Positions 35,196 to 44,243 of a DNA stretch of 64,000 bases are shown one piece after another. The position numbers and the translations under genes were made by a program. The notes under the pieces were generated by a model. The model saw only the letters and a list, made by a program, of their open reading frames with translations, searched no databases and had not been told where the DNA came from. This DNA is from Sabulitectum sp964386635. Its GTDB lineage: Bacteria > Fermentibacterota > Fermentibacteria > Fermentibacterales > JCC-6. How positions within the stretch are numbered: the stretch's first letter is position 1; the number at the start of each line of letters is the position of its first letter. The stretch covers positions 43,515 to 107,514 of the forward strand of contig CAYLRO010000002.1 of the NCBI GenBank assembly GCA_964386635.1. The letters run 5' to 3'.

Positions 35196-36468
35196 AACGA
35201 TAAATCTCGGTTTCCCGACCCTGATCAGCCAGGGATCACTTGCTGTCTGGGGAATAATCTCCATTCTGATTGCAAGACGGCTTCCTGATGATGCATATGC
35301 AGCTTTTGCCCTGGCAAGATCCATCGAGATGTTCGCCGGGCTTCTCGGCGGCGGTTTTGTTCTTCAGGCTCTTTTGAAGCTTGGTAGTGAAAGACCCTCC
35401 CGGGAGACCTCTGCCGCAGCCAACACTGCAATTCTGCTTACTGTTGGTTTCAGTATTGCTGTTGCTGTTCTGCTTCTGCTCTTCCAGGGAGTGCTGGATT
35501 CATTCTATTCAGACATTGATCTCAGTCGGATCATTCCCAGCATAGCCCTTGTGGCAATAACCGGAGCTCTGGCCTTCATTCCAAGGAACCTTCTTCTGAC
35601 AAAGCTGGGAACCGGAAAGGTGATGTACGCTGATATTCTTTCTCTGATCATCAGAGGCGGGATAGTCGGATGGCTCATTTACGCAGGGAAACTTACAGGA
35701 GCAGAACAGGTTCTCAGAGCCACAGCCCTTGCCAATACAGGTGCGTTCATCCTGAATTTCTGGCACGCAAAATCCTTGTTCGATCCTGCTGCCGGTCTCA
35801 GCAGAGATGCATTCAGGAGGGTTGCAAAGTTTGCCGGGTATTCTCTGGGGATAAGTCTGGCAGGATTTGTTTACACCAGAACTGACATTCTCATGCTGGG
35901 AAAGATGGCTCCAGCAGCGGACGTGGCGGCTTACAGCGCTTCAAGAGCACTTACTTCCATGGTGGTGATAGTATCTGCAGCAGCAAACATGGTTCTTATG
36001 CCTGTGATATCCAGAGCCTGGTCAGAGAACCGGCGTGATGCTGTGATACGGATGACAATGAAGGCTCTGGGAATTGTTCAGCTGATCCAGCTGCCTGTAG
36101 TTGTGCTTCTGGTCTGTTTCCCGGGTTTTGTGATAGATGCGGTGTACGACGGCAGGTACAGTGCCAACTGGCCCATACTGGCCATTCTTGGAGGGCTGGC
36201 AGTGATACGGCCTTTCGGCAGCCTCTTTTCCACTGCCGGAACAGCTATGAACAAACCTCAGTATTCCTTCTGGTCCGTTCTGATTTCTGCTGCTGTAAAC
36301 ATAGGGTTGAATCTTTATCTGATCCCTAAAATGGGGGGGATTGGAGCAGCTCTGGCAACTTGTGCCGCGGTATTTACAGGAGCGGTTGCCGCTGTTATCC
36401 TTGCGCTTGTAAGGTTCGGAGAGAGGAACAGAGACGATGAAACAGGACAGGCTGATAGTAGTTGTTGA
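35182..36468 (+). CDS. Wzx-like polysaccharide flippase, copy 2 (probable CTG start)
   Basis: About 428 residues with MOP-type helices: INLGFPTLISQGSLAVW as helix 1, GLLGGGFVLQALLKLG, ALVAITGALAFIPRNLLL, AGYSLGISLAGFVYTRTDIL, and C-terminal AAVNIGLNLYLIPKMGGIGA, the same block as NIGFNLRLIPVAGAVGA in copy 1. The first ATG (35329) would remove helix 1. The frame opens after a TAA at 35149-35151 and contains no ATG, GTG or TTG before that ATG. A CTG at 35182 follows a strong GGGAGGAAAA at good spacing and is the likely start, overlapping the Wzz-like stop by 14 bases. The 3' end overlaps phoB by 32 bases. Confidence 0.8.
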   Translation: MRRSRTINLGFPTLISQGSLAVWGIISILIARRLPDDAYAAFALARSIEMFAGLLGGGFVLQALLKLGSERPSRETSAAANTAILLTVGFSIAVAVLLLLFQGVLDSFYSDIDLSRIIPSIALVAITGALAFIPRNLLLTKLGTGKVMYADILSLIIRGGIVGWLIYAGKLTGAEQVLRATALANTGAFILNFWHAKSLFDPAAGLSRDAFRRVAKFAGYSLGISLAGFVYTRTDILMLGKMAPAADVAAYSASRALTSMVVIVSAAANMVLMPVISRAWSENRRDAVIRMTMKALGIVQLIQLPVVVLLVCFPGFVIDAVYDGRYSANWPILAILGGLAVIRPFGSLFSTAGTAMNKPQYSFWSVLISAAVNIGLNLYLIPKMGGIGAALATCAAVFTGAVAAVILALVRFGERNRDDETGQADSSC

Positions 36469-37144
36469 CGACGAGGCTGACATCAGAGAGCTTGTCGAGC
36501 TTCACCTCAAACGTGCCGGGTATGCCACGGCTGCATTCGAAAACGGCTCGGACTTCCTCCGCTGGATGGATCTGGGCGGTGAACCTCTTCTTTGCGTTCT
36601 TGATGTAATGCTTCCGGATGTACAGGGGACTGATCTCTGCAGGAGATTGAGAAATTCAGAGAAAACCTCCGCCATTCCTGTTATTATGCTTACTGCTCTT
36701 AGCCATGAAACTGACAGAGTAACAGGCCTTGAGCTCGGGGCGGATGACTATGTAACAAAGCCTTTCAGTCCCAGAGAACTTGTTGCCAGAGTTCGGGCGG
36801 TTCTCAGAAGAACAACAGGGACACCGGAATCCTCAGGAAGTTCCTCCGTTCTGTCATGCGGCGTGATTGAAATTGACACTGATACTTATACTGTTCGAGT
36901 GAAAGGAAAAAGGAAGGACTTTACTTCTACAGAATTCAGAATCCTTGCCCTTCTCATGGAGGGGAAAGGAAAGGTCCTTTCAAGATCAAAACTGCTGGAC
37001 CTGCTGTGGGGCGGCGAGAAATTCGTTTTTGAGAGAACCATTGATGTTCACATAAGGCACATCAGAGAGAAACTCGGGGAAGCTTCATCCCTGATTCTGA
37101 ATGTGAGAGGTGTGGGTTATCGGCTTGGGGAAACGGAAGAATGA
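36437..37144 (+). CDS. phoB: PhoB-like response regulator (OmpR family)
   Basis: The 235-residue protein has a receiver domain with acidic pair DDE (residues about 10-12), phospho-acceptor Asp56 in VLDVMLPD, Thr in MLTAL and Lys in YVTKPFSPREL. The C-terminal winged helix has DFTSTEFRILALL, RTIDVHIRHIREKLG and VRGVGYRL. It belongs to the PhoB/PhoP class, and the adjoining PhoR-like kinase and pst genes support the assignment. The start overlaps the flippase gene by 32 bases and the stop overlaps phoR by ATGA, so it is probably transcribed from upstream as well. Confidence 0.92.
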   Translation: MKQDRLIVVVDDEADIRELVELHLKRAGYATAAFENGSDFLRWMDLGGEPLLCVLDVMLPDVQGTDLCRRLRNSEKTSAIPVIMLTALSHETDRVTGLELGADDYVTKPFSPRELVARVRAVLRRTTGTPESSGSSSVLSCGVIEIDTDTYTVRVKGKRKDFTSTEFRILALLMEGKGKVLSRSKLLDLLWGGEKFVFERTIDVHIRHIREKLGEASSLILNVRGVGYRLGETEE

Positions 37145-38856
37145 GAAAGCGGGTTCCCTCTCTTTTTTCATCAATCGTCCGTGGTTATCTGTGGGTAATA
37201 CTTTTACTGGCGGTGATTACTCCCATGGTGCTCCTCTCAACAATTACCTCTGCTTTCAGAGAGAGAGCCAATCAGGATCTGATACGCTCTGCCCGGGCAC
37301 TTGTGCCTTCTGTTGAGAGTTATCTTGCTGATTCAGATTTCGCCGGTCTTGATTCTCTTGTAAAGGTTACAGCTCCTGGAATGAATACAAGGATTACAGT
37401 TATTGCCAGGGATGGAAGGATCTATGCGGACAGCGAGAGAGATCCTGAAGAAATGGAGAATCACAGGGCCAGAACAGAAGTTATCGCAGCATTCAACGGC
37501 ATTGCCGGCAGTTCTTCCAGAAGAAGTGCCACCATGGGCAGAGAAATGCTCTATTCCGCTGTGCCTGTCCACGCGGGAGATTCCATCACAGCGGTGGTCA
37601 GAACCAGTATTTTCTTTGACAGCCATACCTCCACTGTTTTACCGGTTATTCATGAAATGATTTTCATTGCCGCTGCTGCACTTGTTCTGGCTCTTCTCAG
37701 TGCCTGGTTGATCTCAGGTAGAATATCTGTTCCCATGAGTCACCTTGCTGATGTGGCTGAAAGGGTCAGCAGAGGGGAACTGGATGCCAGAGCAGCACCT
37801 GGGAATACCAGAGAACAGAACAGCCTTGCAGTTTCCATTAACAGAACTCTGGAAAAGAATGAGAAACTGATCAGTGATCTCTCAAGATCAAACAGCAGGA
37901 ACAGTGCCATACTTCACTCTCTTTCAGAGGGTGTTGCTGTAGTCTCATCCCACAGTCAAATCGTACTGATAAACGGGTCTTTCAGAGATCTGTTCAAGAT
38001 GACAGAAGATGGGAATGATCTGCCGCTTGAAGTAAAGAACATTGTGCTGAGCAATGGAGAGCCACCAGCCAGCGGCAGATTGGAGTATCAGGGTAAGATG
38101 ATCGCCTGGACTTCAGCACCGGTTGAGAGTTCCAGTGATTCAGTGTACTCCTTCAGTGACATCACAAAAGAATTCAGGCTTTCGGAGATGAAAAGAAATT
38201 TTGCTGTAAATGTATCTCATGAATTGAGAACCCCTCTTACTGCAATCAAAGGTTATTCAGAAACCCTGCAGGATGAAGTTCAGGGAGATGCTTCCGGTTA
38301 TCTTCAGGTAATACTGCGAAACACTGACAGACTGATAGCACTTGTAGAGGACATTCAGATTCTCAGTGAGGTTGAGAGTGATTCCGGATTTCTTTCCATG
38401 GAAACTGTTTCTGTTCAGAGCATCATGCAGACAGTTCTACCTTTGTTCGAGAGCAGGATGCAGAAGAAGAATCTGTCCCTGTCATTTCTTCAGGACAAGC
38501 CTGATCTCAAAGTGAACGCAGACAGATTCAGGGTTGAACAGGTTCTTGTAAATCTCATTGACAATGCCTGCAAATACACAGAGTCAGGCGGGATTGAAGT
38601 TAGAGTTTCTTCAAGGGGCAGCTTTGTTGTTTTCGCAGTTTCAGATACCGGGAGAGGCATTCCTGAAGAGCACCAGGAACGAATATTTGAGAGATTCTAT
38701 GTAGTTGACCGTTCAAGATCTCGAAAAGTCGGAGGTACCGGTCTCGGGCTTGCAATATCAAAACACATCGTTGAAGCCCACGGTGGGATAATCAGCGTGA
38801 CCAGTTCGCCGGGACAGGGATCCATCTTCCTGTTCACTCTTCCCCGGAGCAGTTAA
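37141..38856 (+). CDS. phoR: PhoR-like sensor histidine kinase
   Basis: The 571-residue protein has TM1 (GYLWVILLLAVITPMVLLS), an extracytoplasmic sensor of about 130 residues, TM2 (MIFIAAAALVLALLSAWLIS), a HAMP domain, a PAS-like domain (HSLSEGVAVVSSHSQIVLIN) and a HisKA/HATPase core. The phospho-accepting histidine is His360 in VSHELRTPLTAIKGYSE. The N box is NLIDNACKYTE, G boxes are DTGRGIPEEHQERIFERFY and GGTGLGLAISK. Membrane sensor for phosphate limitation, presumably modulated by PstSCAB-PhoU encoded downstream. The last codons overlap the first TTAACA element. Confidence 0.92.
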   Translation: MRKRVPSLFSSIVRGYLWVILLLAVITPMVLLSTITSAFRERANQDLIRSARALVPSVESYLADSDFAGLDSLVKVTAPGMNTRITVIARDGRIYADSERDPEEMENHRARTEVIAAFNGIAGSSSRRSATMGREMLYSAVPVHAGDSITAVVRTSIFFDSHTSTVLPVIHEMIFIAAAALVLALLSAWLISGRISVPMSHLADVAERVSRGELDARAAPGNTREQNSLAVSINRTLEKNEKLISDLSRSNSRNSAILHSLSEGVAVVSSHSQIVLINGSFRDLFKMTEDGNDLPLEVKNIVLSNGEPPASGRLEYQGKMIAWTSAPVESSSDSVYSFSDITKEFRLSEMKRNFAVNVSHELRTPLTAIKGYSETLQDEVQGDASGYLQVILRNTDRLIALVEDIQILSEVESDSGFLSMETVSVQSIMQTVLPLFESRMQKKNLSLSFLQDKPDLKVNADRFRVEQVLVNLIDNACKYTESGGIEVRVSSRGSFVVFAVSDTGRGIPEEHQERIFERFYVVDRSRSRKVGGTGLGLAISKHIVEAHGGIISVTSSPGQGSIFLFTLPRSS

Positions 38857-38891
38857 CACTACCTTAACAATTTGCAAATACAGCCTTAACA
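38853..38891 (+). promoter_or_regulatory. PHO-box-like array: three TTAACA direct repeats in 11-bp phase
   Basis: TTAACA occurs at 38853-38858, 38864-38869 and 38886-38891. The starts are 11 and 22 bases apart, so all are on one helical face, with a degenerate unit (CAAATA) at the skipped position 38875. Direct TTAACA-type repeats at 11-bp period are the known layout of PhoB/PhoP binding sites. It lies between phoR and the porin-pst genes. A weak -10 candidate TAGGAT is at 38898-38903. Confidence 0.7.
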
Positions 38892-38961
38892 CCCAGATAG
38901 GATGTTGCGCATGTCGCCGGTAAATACCGGCAGCTCAACAGAAAACGAAAGGGGTTTTCAA

Positions 38962-40014
38962 TTGCGTAACATTATGGCAGCAACATTGATCATCGTCATG
39001 GCCGCAATGGCCAGCGGTGAGTTTTCAACTGGCGGCTCCGAGCTTCTCACGTTCAAAGGCTATGTGATAAGCACATTCAACATGTACGGCGAAGAACTTG
39101 CAGATGGCGCTCCCAACAACGATTTCGATGTTATCGCCACAATCGAATGGCTTCCAACGCTTAACGACTGGGTGGATGCTAAAATTGCTTTTAAGTCTCA
39201 GCCTACAAAGTACACAGGTTCATACGAAGACCTCAGTCTCACAACAGAAGACATCGCTATCAACATGCACTTCACAAACGAGATCACTTTCAGCATGGGT
39301 CACTTCAAGAGACCTTTCTGCTACAACTACACCCGTTCAGGCAGCAGCATGTACTTCCGTGACCGCGCCATGCTTACAGGAATGATCGGCGACTTTGGTA
39401 AAAGGGACATTGGTGCAAACCTGAATGCCGATTTCGGTGTTGTGGACATTGACCTTGCTTTCACAAACGGCGAAGGCGACAATGAGCCTGAGGATGATGA
39501 CCAGAAGAACTTCACAGCACGCGCAGTTATCAATCCTGTAGAAGGCATCAATGTCGGTGCCGCTTTCGGTACGACTTCCGAGTATGCCGATTCAACAATG
39601 CAGGACACCTACAGCGCTACAGGCATGGACTTCTACGTTACTGCTGACTTCCCTCTCAGTGCCACAAGCGATCTTTTCTTCGCTGGCGAGTATCTCATGC
39701 TGGGTGACACTGTTGATGAAGACCTGGATTACAATGATGCCAATGCTTACGCCGTGACACTTATGGCTAACTTCAACCTTGAGGGTCAGATGCTCCAGGC
39801 AGTAAGACCTGCAGTCCGTTATGAGAACTGCAGCCCTGGTTACGTTGGCGACACGGATCCCGAGAACGACACAAGCGCTATGGATTTCTGCCTGAACCTG
39901 GACCTTTACTCAAGCAAGAATACAGCTCAGATCGGCATGCGGAACTACTCCGGTCAGAATGATGATTTCGACAGTTACACAGATATGTATCTCGGTTGGA
40001 GAATGAAGTTTTAG
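38962..40014 (+). CDS. Phosphate-regulated outer-membrane porin (OprO/P-like)
   Basis: About 350 residues. The signal peptide ends near MAAMASG, and the mature chain is an acidic beta-barrel: LTFKGYVISTFNMYGEE, DVIATIEWLPTLNDWVDAKI, ITFSMGHFKRPFCYNYTRSG (comparable to the G-x-FKxPFxxE signature of phosphate-selective porins), GEYLMLGD, ending in MYLGWRMKF with the terminal aromatic typical of outer-membrane proteins. The start is TTG at 38962 with AAAGGGG upstream; the ATG at 38974 is an alternative. Placement directly behind the PHO-box-like array and before pstS supports phosphate uptake. Confidence 0.8.
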   Translation: MRNIMAATLIIVMAAMASGEFSTGGSELLTFKGYVISTFNMYGEELADGAPNNDFDVIATIEWLPTLNDWVDAKIAFKSQPTKYTGSYEDLSLTTEDIAINMHFTNEITFSMGHFKRPFCYNYTRSGSSMYFRDRAMLTGMIGDFGKRDIGANLNADFGVVDIDLAFTNGEGDNEPEDDDQKNFTARAVINPVEGINVGAAFGTTSEYADSTMQDTYSATGMDFYVTADFPLSATSDLFFAGEYLMLGDTVDEDLDYNDANAYAVTLMANFNLEGQMLQAVRPAVRYENCSPGYVGDTDPENDTSAMDFCLNLDLYSSKNTAQIGMRNYSGQNDDFDSYTDMYLGWRMKF

Positions 40015-40052
40015 TAAACTTCAGCAAAAGAATAACACGATAGGATAGAACA

Positions 40053-40904
40053 ATGAAAATGAACAGAAAACTCGCAGCGATCTTCGCACTGAGCCTCATG
40101 GTGCTCTTCACCGCCTGCGGTGAATCAGAAGATGCTGCAGACGGCACCGAAGAGCCTGCACAGGAAGAAACAGTTGAGATCAGCGTTGTTGGCTCAACAA
40201 CTGTACAGCCTCTTGCAGAGCTTCTCAGTGAAGCTTATGAAGCTGTGGATCCAAACGTTATCGTTACAGTCAGCGGCGGCGGAAGCTCCGTTGGTGTCAA
40301 GAGCGCCAGCGAGCAGAGTGCCGACATCGGTATGGCTTCAAGAGAGATCAAGGACAGCGAAATAGCTGAATGTCCTGAGATCGTGATACACACAATTGCC
40401 CGTGACGGTATTGCCATCGTAACAAGTCACGATGTTGATGTGGAAAACATGACAATAGAGCAGGCCAGAGGCGTTTTTGCAGGTGAGATCACTGACTGGT
40501 CAGAGCTTGGCGGAACAGCCGGCATGATCACAATAGTGTCACGTGAAGAGGGCTCCGGTACAAGGTCCGCTTTCGAGGATCTTGTAATGGATGAGGCGCT
40601 TATCGGCGAGAATGCCATTCTTCAGCCTTCCAACGGCGCTGTAAGAACAACTGTTACCTCAACACCGGGCTCAATTGCCTACATCAGTTTCGGCTACCTT
40701 GATGACAGCACAAAGCCTATGCCCATTGATGGGTCTCTTCCCACTGGTGAAAATGTTGCAGCTGGTCTGTATCCAGTAGTAAGACCGCTGAACATGGTTA
40801 CTTACGGTGAACCTCAGGGCAAGATCGCTGAGTGGCTTCAGTTCATCGTCAGTGAAGACGGACAGGCAGTTGTAGCCTCCGAGGGCTACCTTCCTGTCAA
40901 CTAA
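40053..40904 (+). CDS. pstS: Phosphate ABC transporter substrate-binding lipoprotein
   Basis: The 283-residue lipoprotein has signal MKMNRKLAAIFALSLMVLFT with Cys in lipobox FTAC. Phosphate-binding loops are recognisable: VVGSTTVQPLAE, SGGGSSVGVKSA, ADIGMASREI, IARDGIAIVTS, and REEGSGTRSAFEDL. Delivers phosphate to PstCA. It follows the porin by 38 bases without a visible terminator and precedes pstC by 17, so the genes are probably co-transcribed from the PHO-box region. Confidence 0.95.
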   Translation: MKMNRKLAAIFALSLMVLFTACGESEDAADGTEEPAQEETVEISVVGSTTVQPLAELLSEAYEAVDPNVIVTVSGGGSSVGVKSASEQSADIGMASREIKDSEIAECPEIVIHTIARDGIAIVTSHDVDVENMTIEQARGVFAGEITDWSELGGTAGMITIVSREEGSGTRSAFEDLVMDEALIGENAILQPSNGAVRTTVTSTPGSIAYISFGYLDDSTKPMPIDGSLPTGENVAAGLYPVVRPLNMVTYGEPQGKIAEWLQFIVSEDGQAVVASEGYLPVN

Positions 40905-40921
40905 GCGACTGGAGAATTGAT

Positions 40922-41848
40922 ATGACTTCCGGAAGCCGGCATTATGGAGCGAGAATGGGGATCGAAAACACAATGAAATCGGTTCTGCTCATATCCGCTC
41001 TTGCTTCAGTGCTCATTGTACTTCTTATCTTTATCTTCACAATGAAGGAGGCAATGCCGGCTTTTCGGGAGATCGGGATCATGGACCTTCTTCTGGGCAA
41101 GGTATGGCGTCCCGGCAATGATCAGTTTGGAATTCTCGCAATGATTGCAGGCAGCGGTCTTGTTACCATAGGTGCAGTTGCCATTGGAGTTCCACTTGCT
41201 CTTGGAACAGCGGTGTTTCTCTCGGAAATAGCACCTGAGTGGATAGTCAAAATAGTACGACCTTCCATCGAGCTTCTTGCGGGAATTCCTTCAGTGGTTT
41301 ACGGTCTGTTCGGTATGGTGGTACTGGTTCCTCTTGTAAGAACCATACCTGCTCCTGGAAATGTCGGGTTCGGCCTGCTTTCAGCGTCTATTGTTCTGGC
41401 AGTTATGGTGCTGCCCACCATTGCCAATGTATCTGAATTTGCCATCAGAAGTGTTCCCGGAGGCTACAAAGAGGGTTCCCTTGCTCTTGGCGCCACAAAG
41501 TGGGAGACCATAGCAGGAGTTATTGTTCCTGCAGCAAGACCCGGCATAATAAGCGCAGTTGTTCTTGGTCTTGGCAGGGCACTGGGTGAAACCATTGCAA
41601 TGATAATGGTGATAGGCAACTCTGTTGTTATCCCTGCAGCATTGACCGGTAATCCCCTGAGCATATTCCTCTCAAGAGCCAGAACTCTTACAGGAAACAT
41701 TGCGGTTGAGATCTCTTATGCAACAGGGGTCCATGAAAGCGCTCTCTTTGCAACGGGAGTTGTTCTTTTCATTCTGATAATGCTTGTAAACACTTCAGCC
41801 AGATTTCTGCTGAAGTCTTCGCTGAGCAGAGGAAGCAGGAAGAAATGA
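40922..41848 (+). CDS. pstC: Phosphate ABC transporter permease
   Basis: The 308-residue inner-membrane protein has six predicted helices. Its opening region (SVLLISALASVLIVLLIFI) and LLAGIPSVVYGLFGMVVLVP are PstC-typical, and the EAA loop is EGSLALGATKWETIAGVIVP. RALGETIAMIMVIGN follows the EAA loop, as in PstC. Forms the channel with PstA. SD GGAG upstream of the ATG; ATGA overlap with pstA. Confidence 0.95.
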   Translation: MTSGSRHYGARMGIENTMKSVLLISALASVLIVLLIFIFTMKEAMPAFREIGIMDLLLGKVWRPGNDQFGILAMIAGSGLVTIGAVAIGVPLALGTAVFLSEIAPEWIVKIVRPSIELLAGIPSVVYGLFGMVVLVPLVRTIPAPGNVGFGLLSASIVLAVMVLPTIANVSEFAIRSVPGGYKEGSLALGATKWETIAGVIVPAARPGIISAVVLGLGRALGETIAMIMVIGNSVVIPAALTGNPLSIFLSRARTLTGNIAVEISYATGVHESALFATGVVLFILIMLVNTSARFLLKSSLSRGSRKK

Positions 41849-42711
41849 AAAACTCCAGGATGCGAAGACGGATATCCCAGGGCTCTGCTTTCACCATGTT
41901 CTGGTTCACAGGAGTACTGGCGGTTCTCATCATGGTTTTTGTAGTGGGATACATAATGGTGCAGGGGCTTCCGGGAATCAATCTTGAATTCTTCACCACT
42001 TCTCCCAGAGGCGGTCTTTCCGGCGACGGAGGAATCTGGTCAACTGTGGTGACAACTTTCTACATGATAGTTGTTACGCTGGGGTTTGCGACACCTCTTG
42101 GAACAGGGGCAGCCATCTATCTCACCGAGTATTCGGAGAATGCTGAAAGTGTGGTTGTAAGGAAGCTTGTTTCCATGGCAAGATTCGGAGTTGAAACCCT
42201 TGCAGGAGTGCCTTCAATCATTTTCGGTCTTTTCGGATATGCCCTGTTTGTCTCAGCACTTAACATGGGCTTTTCTATTCTTTCAGCGTCCCTTGCAGGT
42301 GCCTGTCTGATAATCCCTGTGATAATCAGAACAACCGAAGAGGCTCTGAAGTCTGTTCCGGTGAGTTACAGAGAGGGGTCTCTGGCACTGGGAGCCACAA
42401 AATGGGAGACAATCCGGAAGGTTGTCATCCCTGCAGCTTTTCCAGGGATTTCCACCGGTATTCTCCTCAGCGCAGGCAGAATAGTCAGTGAAACCGCAAT
42501 CTTCTTCGTTACCCTTGGAGGAAGCTACAGAGTGCCGCACTCACTCATGTCCGGCGGAAGAACAATGGCTCTTCATGTTTACTACCTTGCCATGGAGACA
42601 AGGGCTTTCGATAAAGCGATGTCAACAGCAGCAGTTCTGGTTGGTCTGATAGTGGTGATGAATCTTGTCATCAACATTGTAACCAACCGGATCTCAGCAA
42701 AAACGAGGTGA
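41845..42711 (+). CDS. pstA: Phosphate ABC transporter permease
   Basis: The 288-residue inner-membrane protein has FWFTGVLAVLIMVFVVGYIM as TM1, FFTTSPRGGLSGDGGIW (the PstA-typical periplasmic segment), TLAGVPSIIFGLFGYALFV, the EAA loop EGSLALGATKWETIRKVVIP, and GRIVSETAIFFVTLGG. Partner of PstC. ATGA overlap with pstC and four bases to pstB. Confidence 0.95.
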   Translation: MKNSRMRRRISQGSAFTMFWFTGVLAVLIMVFVVGYIMVQGLPGINLEFFTTSPRGGLSGDGGIWSTVVTTFYMIVVTLGFATPLGTGAAIYLTEYSENAESVVVRKLVSMARFGVETLAGVPSIIFGLFGYALFVSALNMGFSILSASLAGACLIIPVIIRTTEEALKSVPVSYREGSLALGATKWETIRKVVIPAAFPGISTGILLSAGRIVSETAIFFVTLGGSYRVPHSLMSGGRTMALHVYYLAMETRAFDKAMSTAAVLVGLIVVMNLVINIVTNRISAKTR

Positions 42712-42715
42712 TCTG

Positions 42716-43486
42716 ATGACGGATAAAATCAGAATGAGGGCAGATGACTTCAGTCTGTTCTACAGTGACTTCAAGGCTCTCAACAAAATAAGCCTGGACA
42801 TACCGGTCAACAGGATCACAGCGTTCATAGGGCCGTCCGGATGCGGGAAAAGTACATTCCTGAGAAGTTTTAACAGAATGAATGACCTGATCCCCGGTGT
42901 TCGTACCGAAGGAAAAGTTCTTCTTGACGGGAAAGAAATTGCCTGTGAAGATGTTGTTGAACTGAGACGGAAGGTTGGAATGGTGTTCCAGAGACCAAAC
43001 CCCTTTCCCAAATCCATTTTCGATAATGTGGCTTACGGGCCCAGGCTGCATGGCGTAAGGAACAAGTCAGACCTGGCTGTGATTGTGGAAAAAAGCTTGA
43101 AAAGCGCTGCTCTCTGGGATGAGGTCAGGGACGACCTCCACAAATCTGCCATGGCGATATCCGGAGGTCAGCAGCAGAGACTGTGTATTGCCAGAGCCAT
43201 TGCCGTTGAGCCGGAGGTAATCCTTATGGATGAACCGGCTTCTGCTCTGGACCCTGTTGCCACACTGAAAATTGAAGAACTAATGAATGAACTGAAGAAG
43301 AACTACACAATTGCCATTGTTACACACAACATGCAGCAGGCGGCAAGAGTAAGTGACTTCACCGCATTCCTTCTCACGGATGAGAAGAGAGCTGGAAATC
43401 TCATCGAGTTTGGTCCAACAAAGCAGATATTTACAACGCCCTCGGATAAGAGAACTGAAGACTATATAAGCGGTCGATTCGGCTGA
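42716..43486 (+). CDS. pstB: Phosphate ABC transporter ATPase
   Basis: The 256-residue ATPase has Walker A GPSGCGKST, Q-loop VFQRPNPFPKSIFDNVAYG (the FPxSIYDNVAYG-type PstB signature), ABC signature SGGQQQRLCIARA, Walker B VILMDEPASALDP and switch histidine VTHNMQQAARV. Energises PstCA. The ATG at 42716 follows GAGGTGAT. phoU follows after 13 bases. Confidence 0.96.
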   Translation: MTDKIRMRADDFSLFYSDFKALNKISLDIPVNRITAFIGPSGCGKSTFLRSFNRMNDLIPGVRTEGKVLLDGKEIACEDVVELRRKVGMVFQRPNPFPKSIFDNVAYGPRLHGVRNKSDLAVIVEKSLKSAALWDEVRDDLHKSAMAISGGQQQRLCIARAIAVEPEVILMDEPASALDPVATLKIEELMNELKKNYTIAIVTHNMQQAARVSDFTAFLLTDEKRAGNLIEFGPTKQIFTTPSDKRTEDYISGRFG

Positions 43487-43499
43487 CGGGGAGGATGCA

Positions 43500-44153
43500 A
43501 TGAGCAGAGAAAACTTTGACAGGGAGCTTGAGGAACTTAAGCATCAGCTTTTTCAGGTTACTGAAAAGGTGCGTAAGAATCTTTCAGCATCCATCAGATA
43601 CCTGGAACTTCGTGACATGAAAGGTGCCGCTCAGATCATTGAGGCAGATGAGATTGTTAACCTCAGATGTATGGAGATAGAAGAGAAGTGCCTGAAGATA
43701 ATTGCAACCCAGCAGCCTGTAGCAACAGACCTCAGGCTTCTGTTTTCCATTCTTCTCATAAACACGGAGATAGAGCGGATCGGTGACTACGCAAAAGGCA
43801 TTGCCAGGATCAGTGAGAAGATCGGCCCCGGTGAGCTGCTGAAACCTCTGATTGATATTCCCAGGATGGAAGAGATAGCAGGCAAGATGCTCTACGATGC
43901 AATCAAAGCTTTCTCAGCAGGTGATGATAAAGCTGCAGGAGAGATACCTGCAAGAGACCTGAAAATTGATATTCTTTCAGGTCAGGTTCACAGGGAACTT
44001 ACTACATTCGTAATGCAGAGACCGGCCAACATTGAGCAGGCCATGATGCTGGACTGGATAGCCCACAACATTGAACGGGTAGGCGACAGAGTGGTGAATA
44101 TCTGCGAGAGAACCATTTTCACAGTAACCGGAATTCCGGTGGATCTTAACTGA
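43500..44153 (+). CDS. phoU: Phosphate signalling regulator PhoU
   Basis: The 217-residue all-helical protein is built of two PhoU three-helix repeats. Metal-binding acidic motifs are visible: IEADEIVNLRCMEIEEKC and the family hallmark LLINTEIERIGDYAKGIA (ExxRxGD) in the first repeat, and DWIAHNIERVGDRVVNICE in the second. Couples Pst transport status to PhoR. Last gene of the pst group; a large nested hairpin follows. Confidence 0.95.
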   Translation: MSRENFDRELEELKHQLFQVTEKVRKNLSASIRYLELRDMKGAAQIIEADEIVNLRCMEIEEKCLKIIATQQPVATDLRLLFSILLINTEIERIGDYAKGIARISEKIGPGELLKPLIDIPRMEEIAGKMLYDAIKAFSAGDDKAAGEIPARDLKIDILSGQVHRELTTFVMQRPANIEQAMMLDWIAHNIERVGDRVVNICERTIFTVTGIPVDLN

Positions 44154-44173
44154 CAGGTTCGCAGTAAATCCCT

Positions 44174-44243
44174 CCGGATTGATGCGACCACGGAACCGGT
44201 ATGCGGCCCACCCCCTGCGTACCGGTTCCTCCCGCTAATCCGG
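44174..44243. terminator. Nested hairpin between phoU and the convergent sulfotransferase gene
   Basis: An inner 13-bp stem with one G-U pair (44192-44204 GGAACCGGTATGC with 44217-44229 GCGTACCGGTTCC, 12-base loop) is flanked by an outer 7-bp inverted repeat CCGGATT/AATCCGG (44174-44180, 44237-44243). No T-run follows. It lies 20 bases past the phoU stop and probably ends or protects the pst-phoU transcript. Confidence 0.5.
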
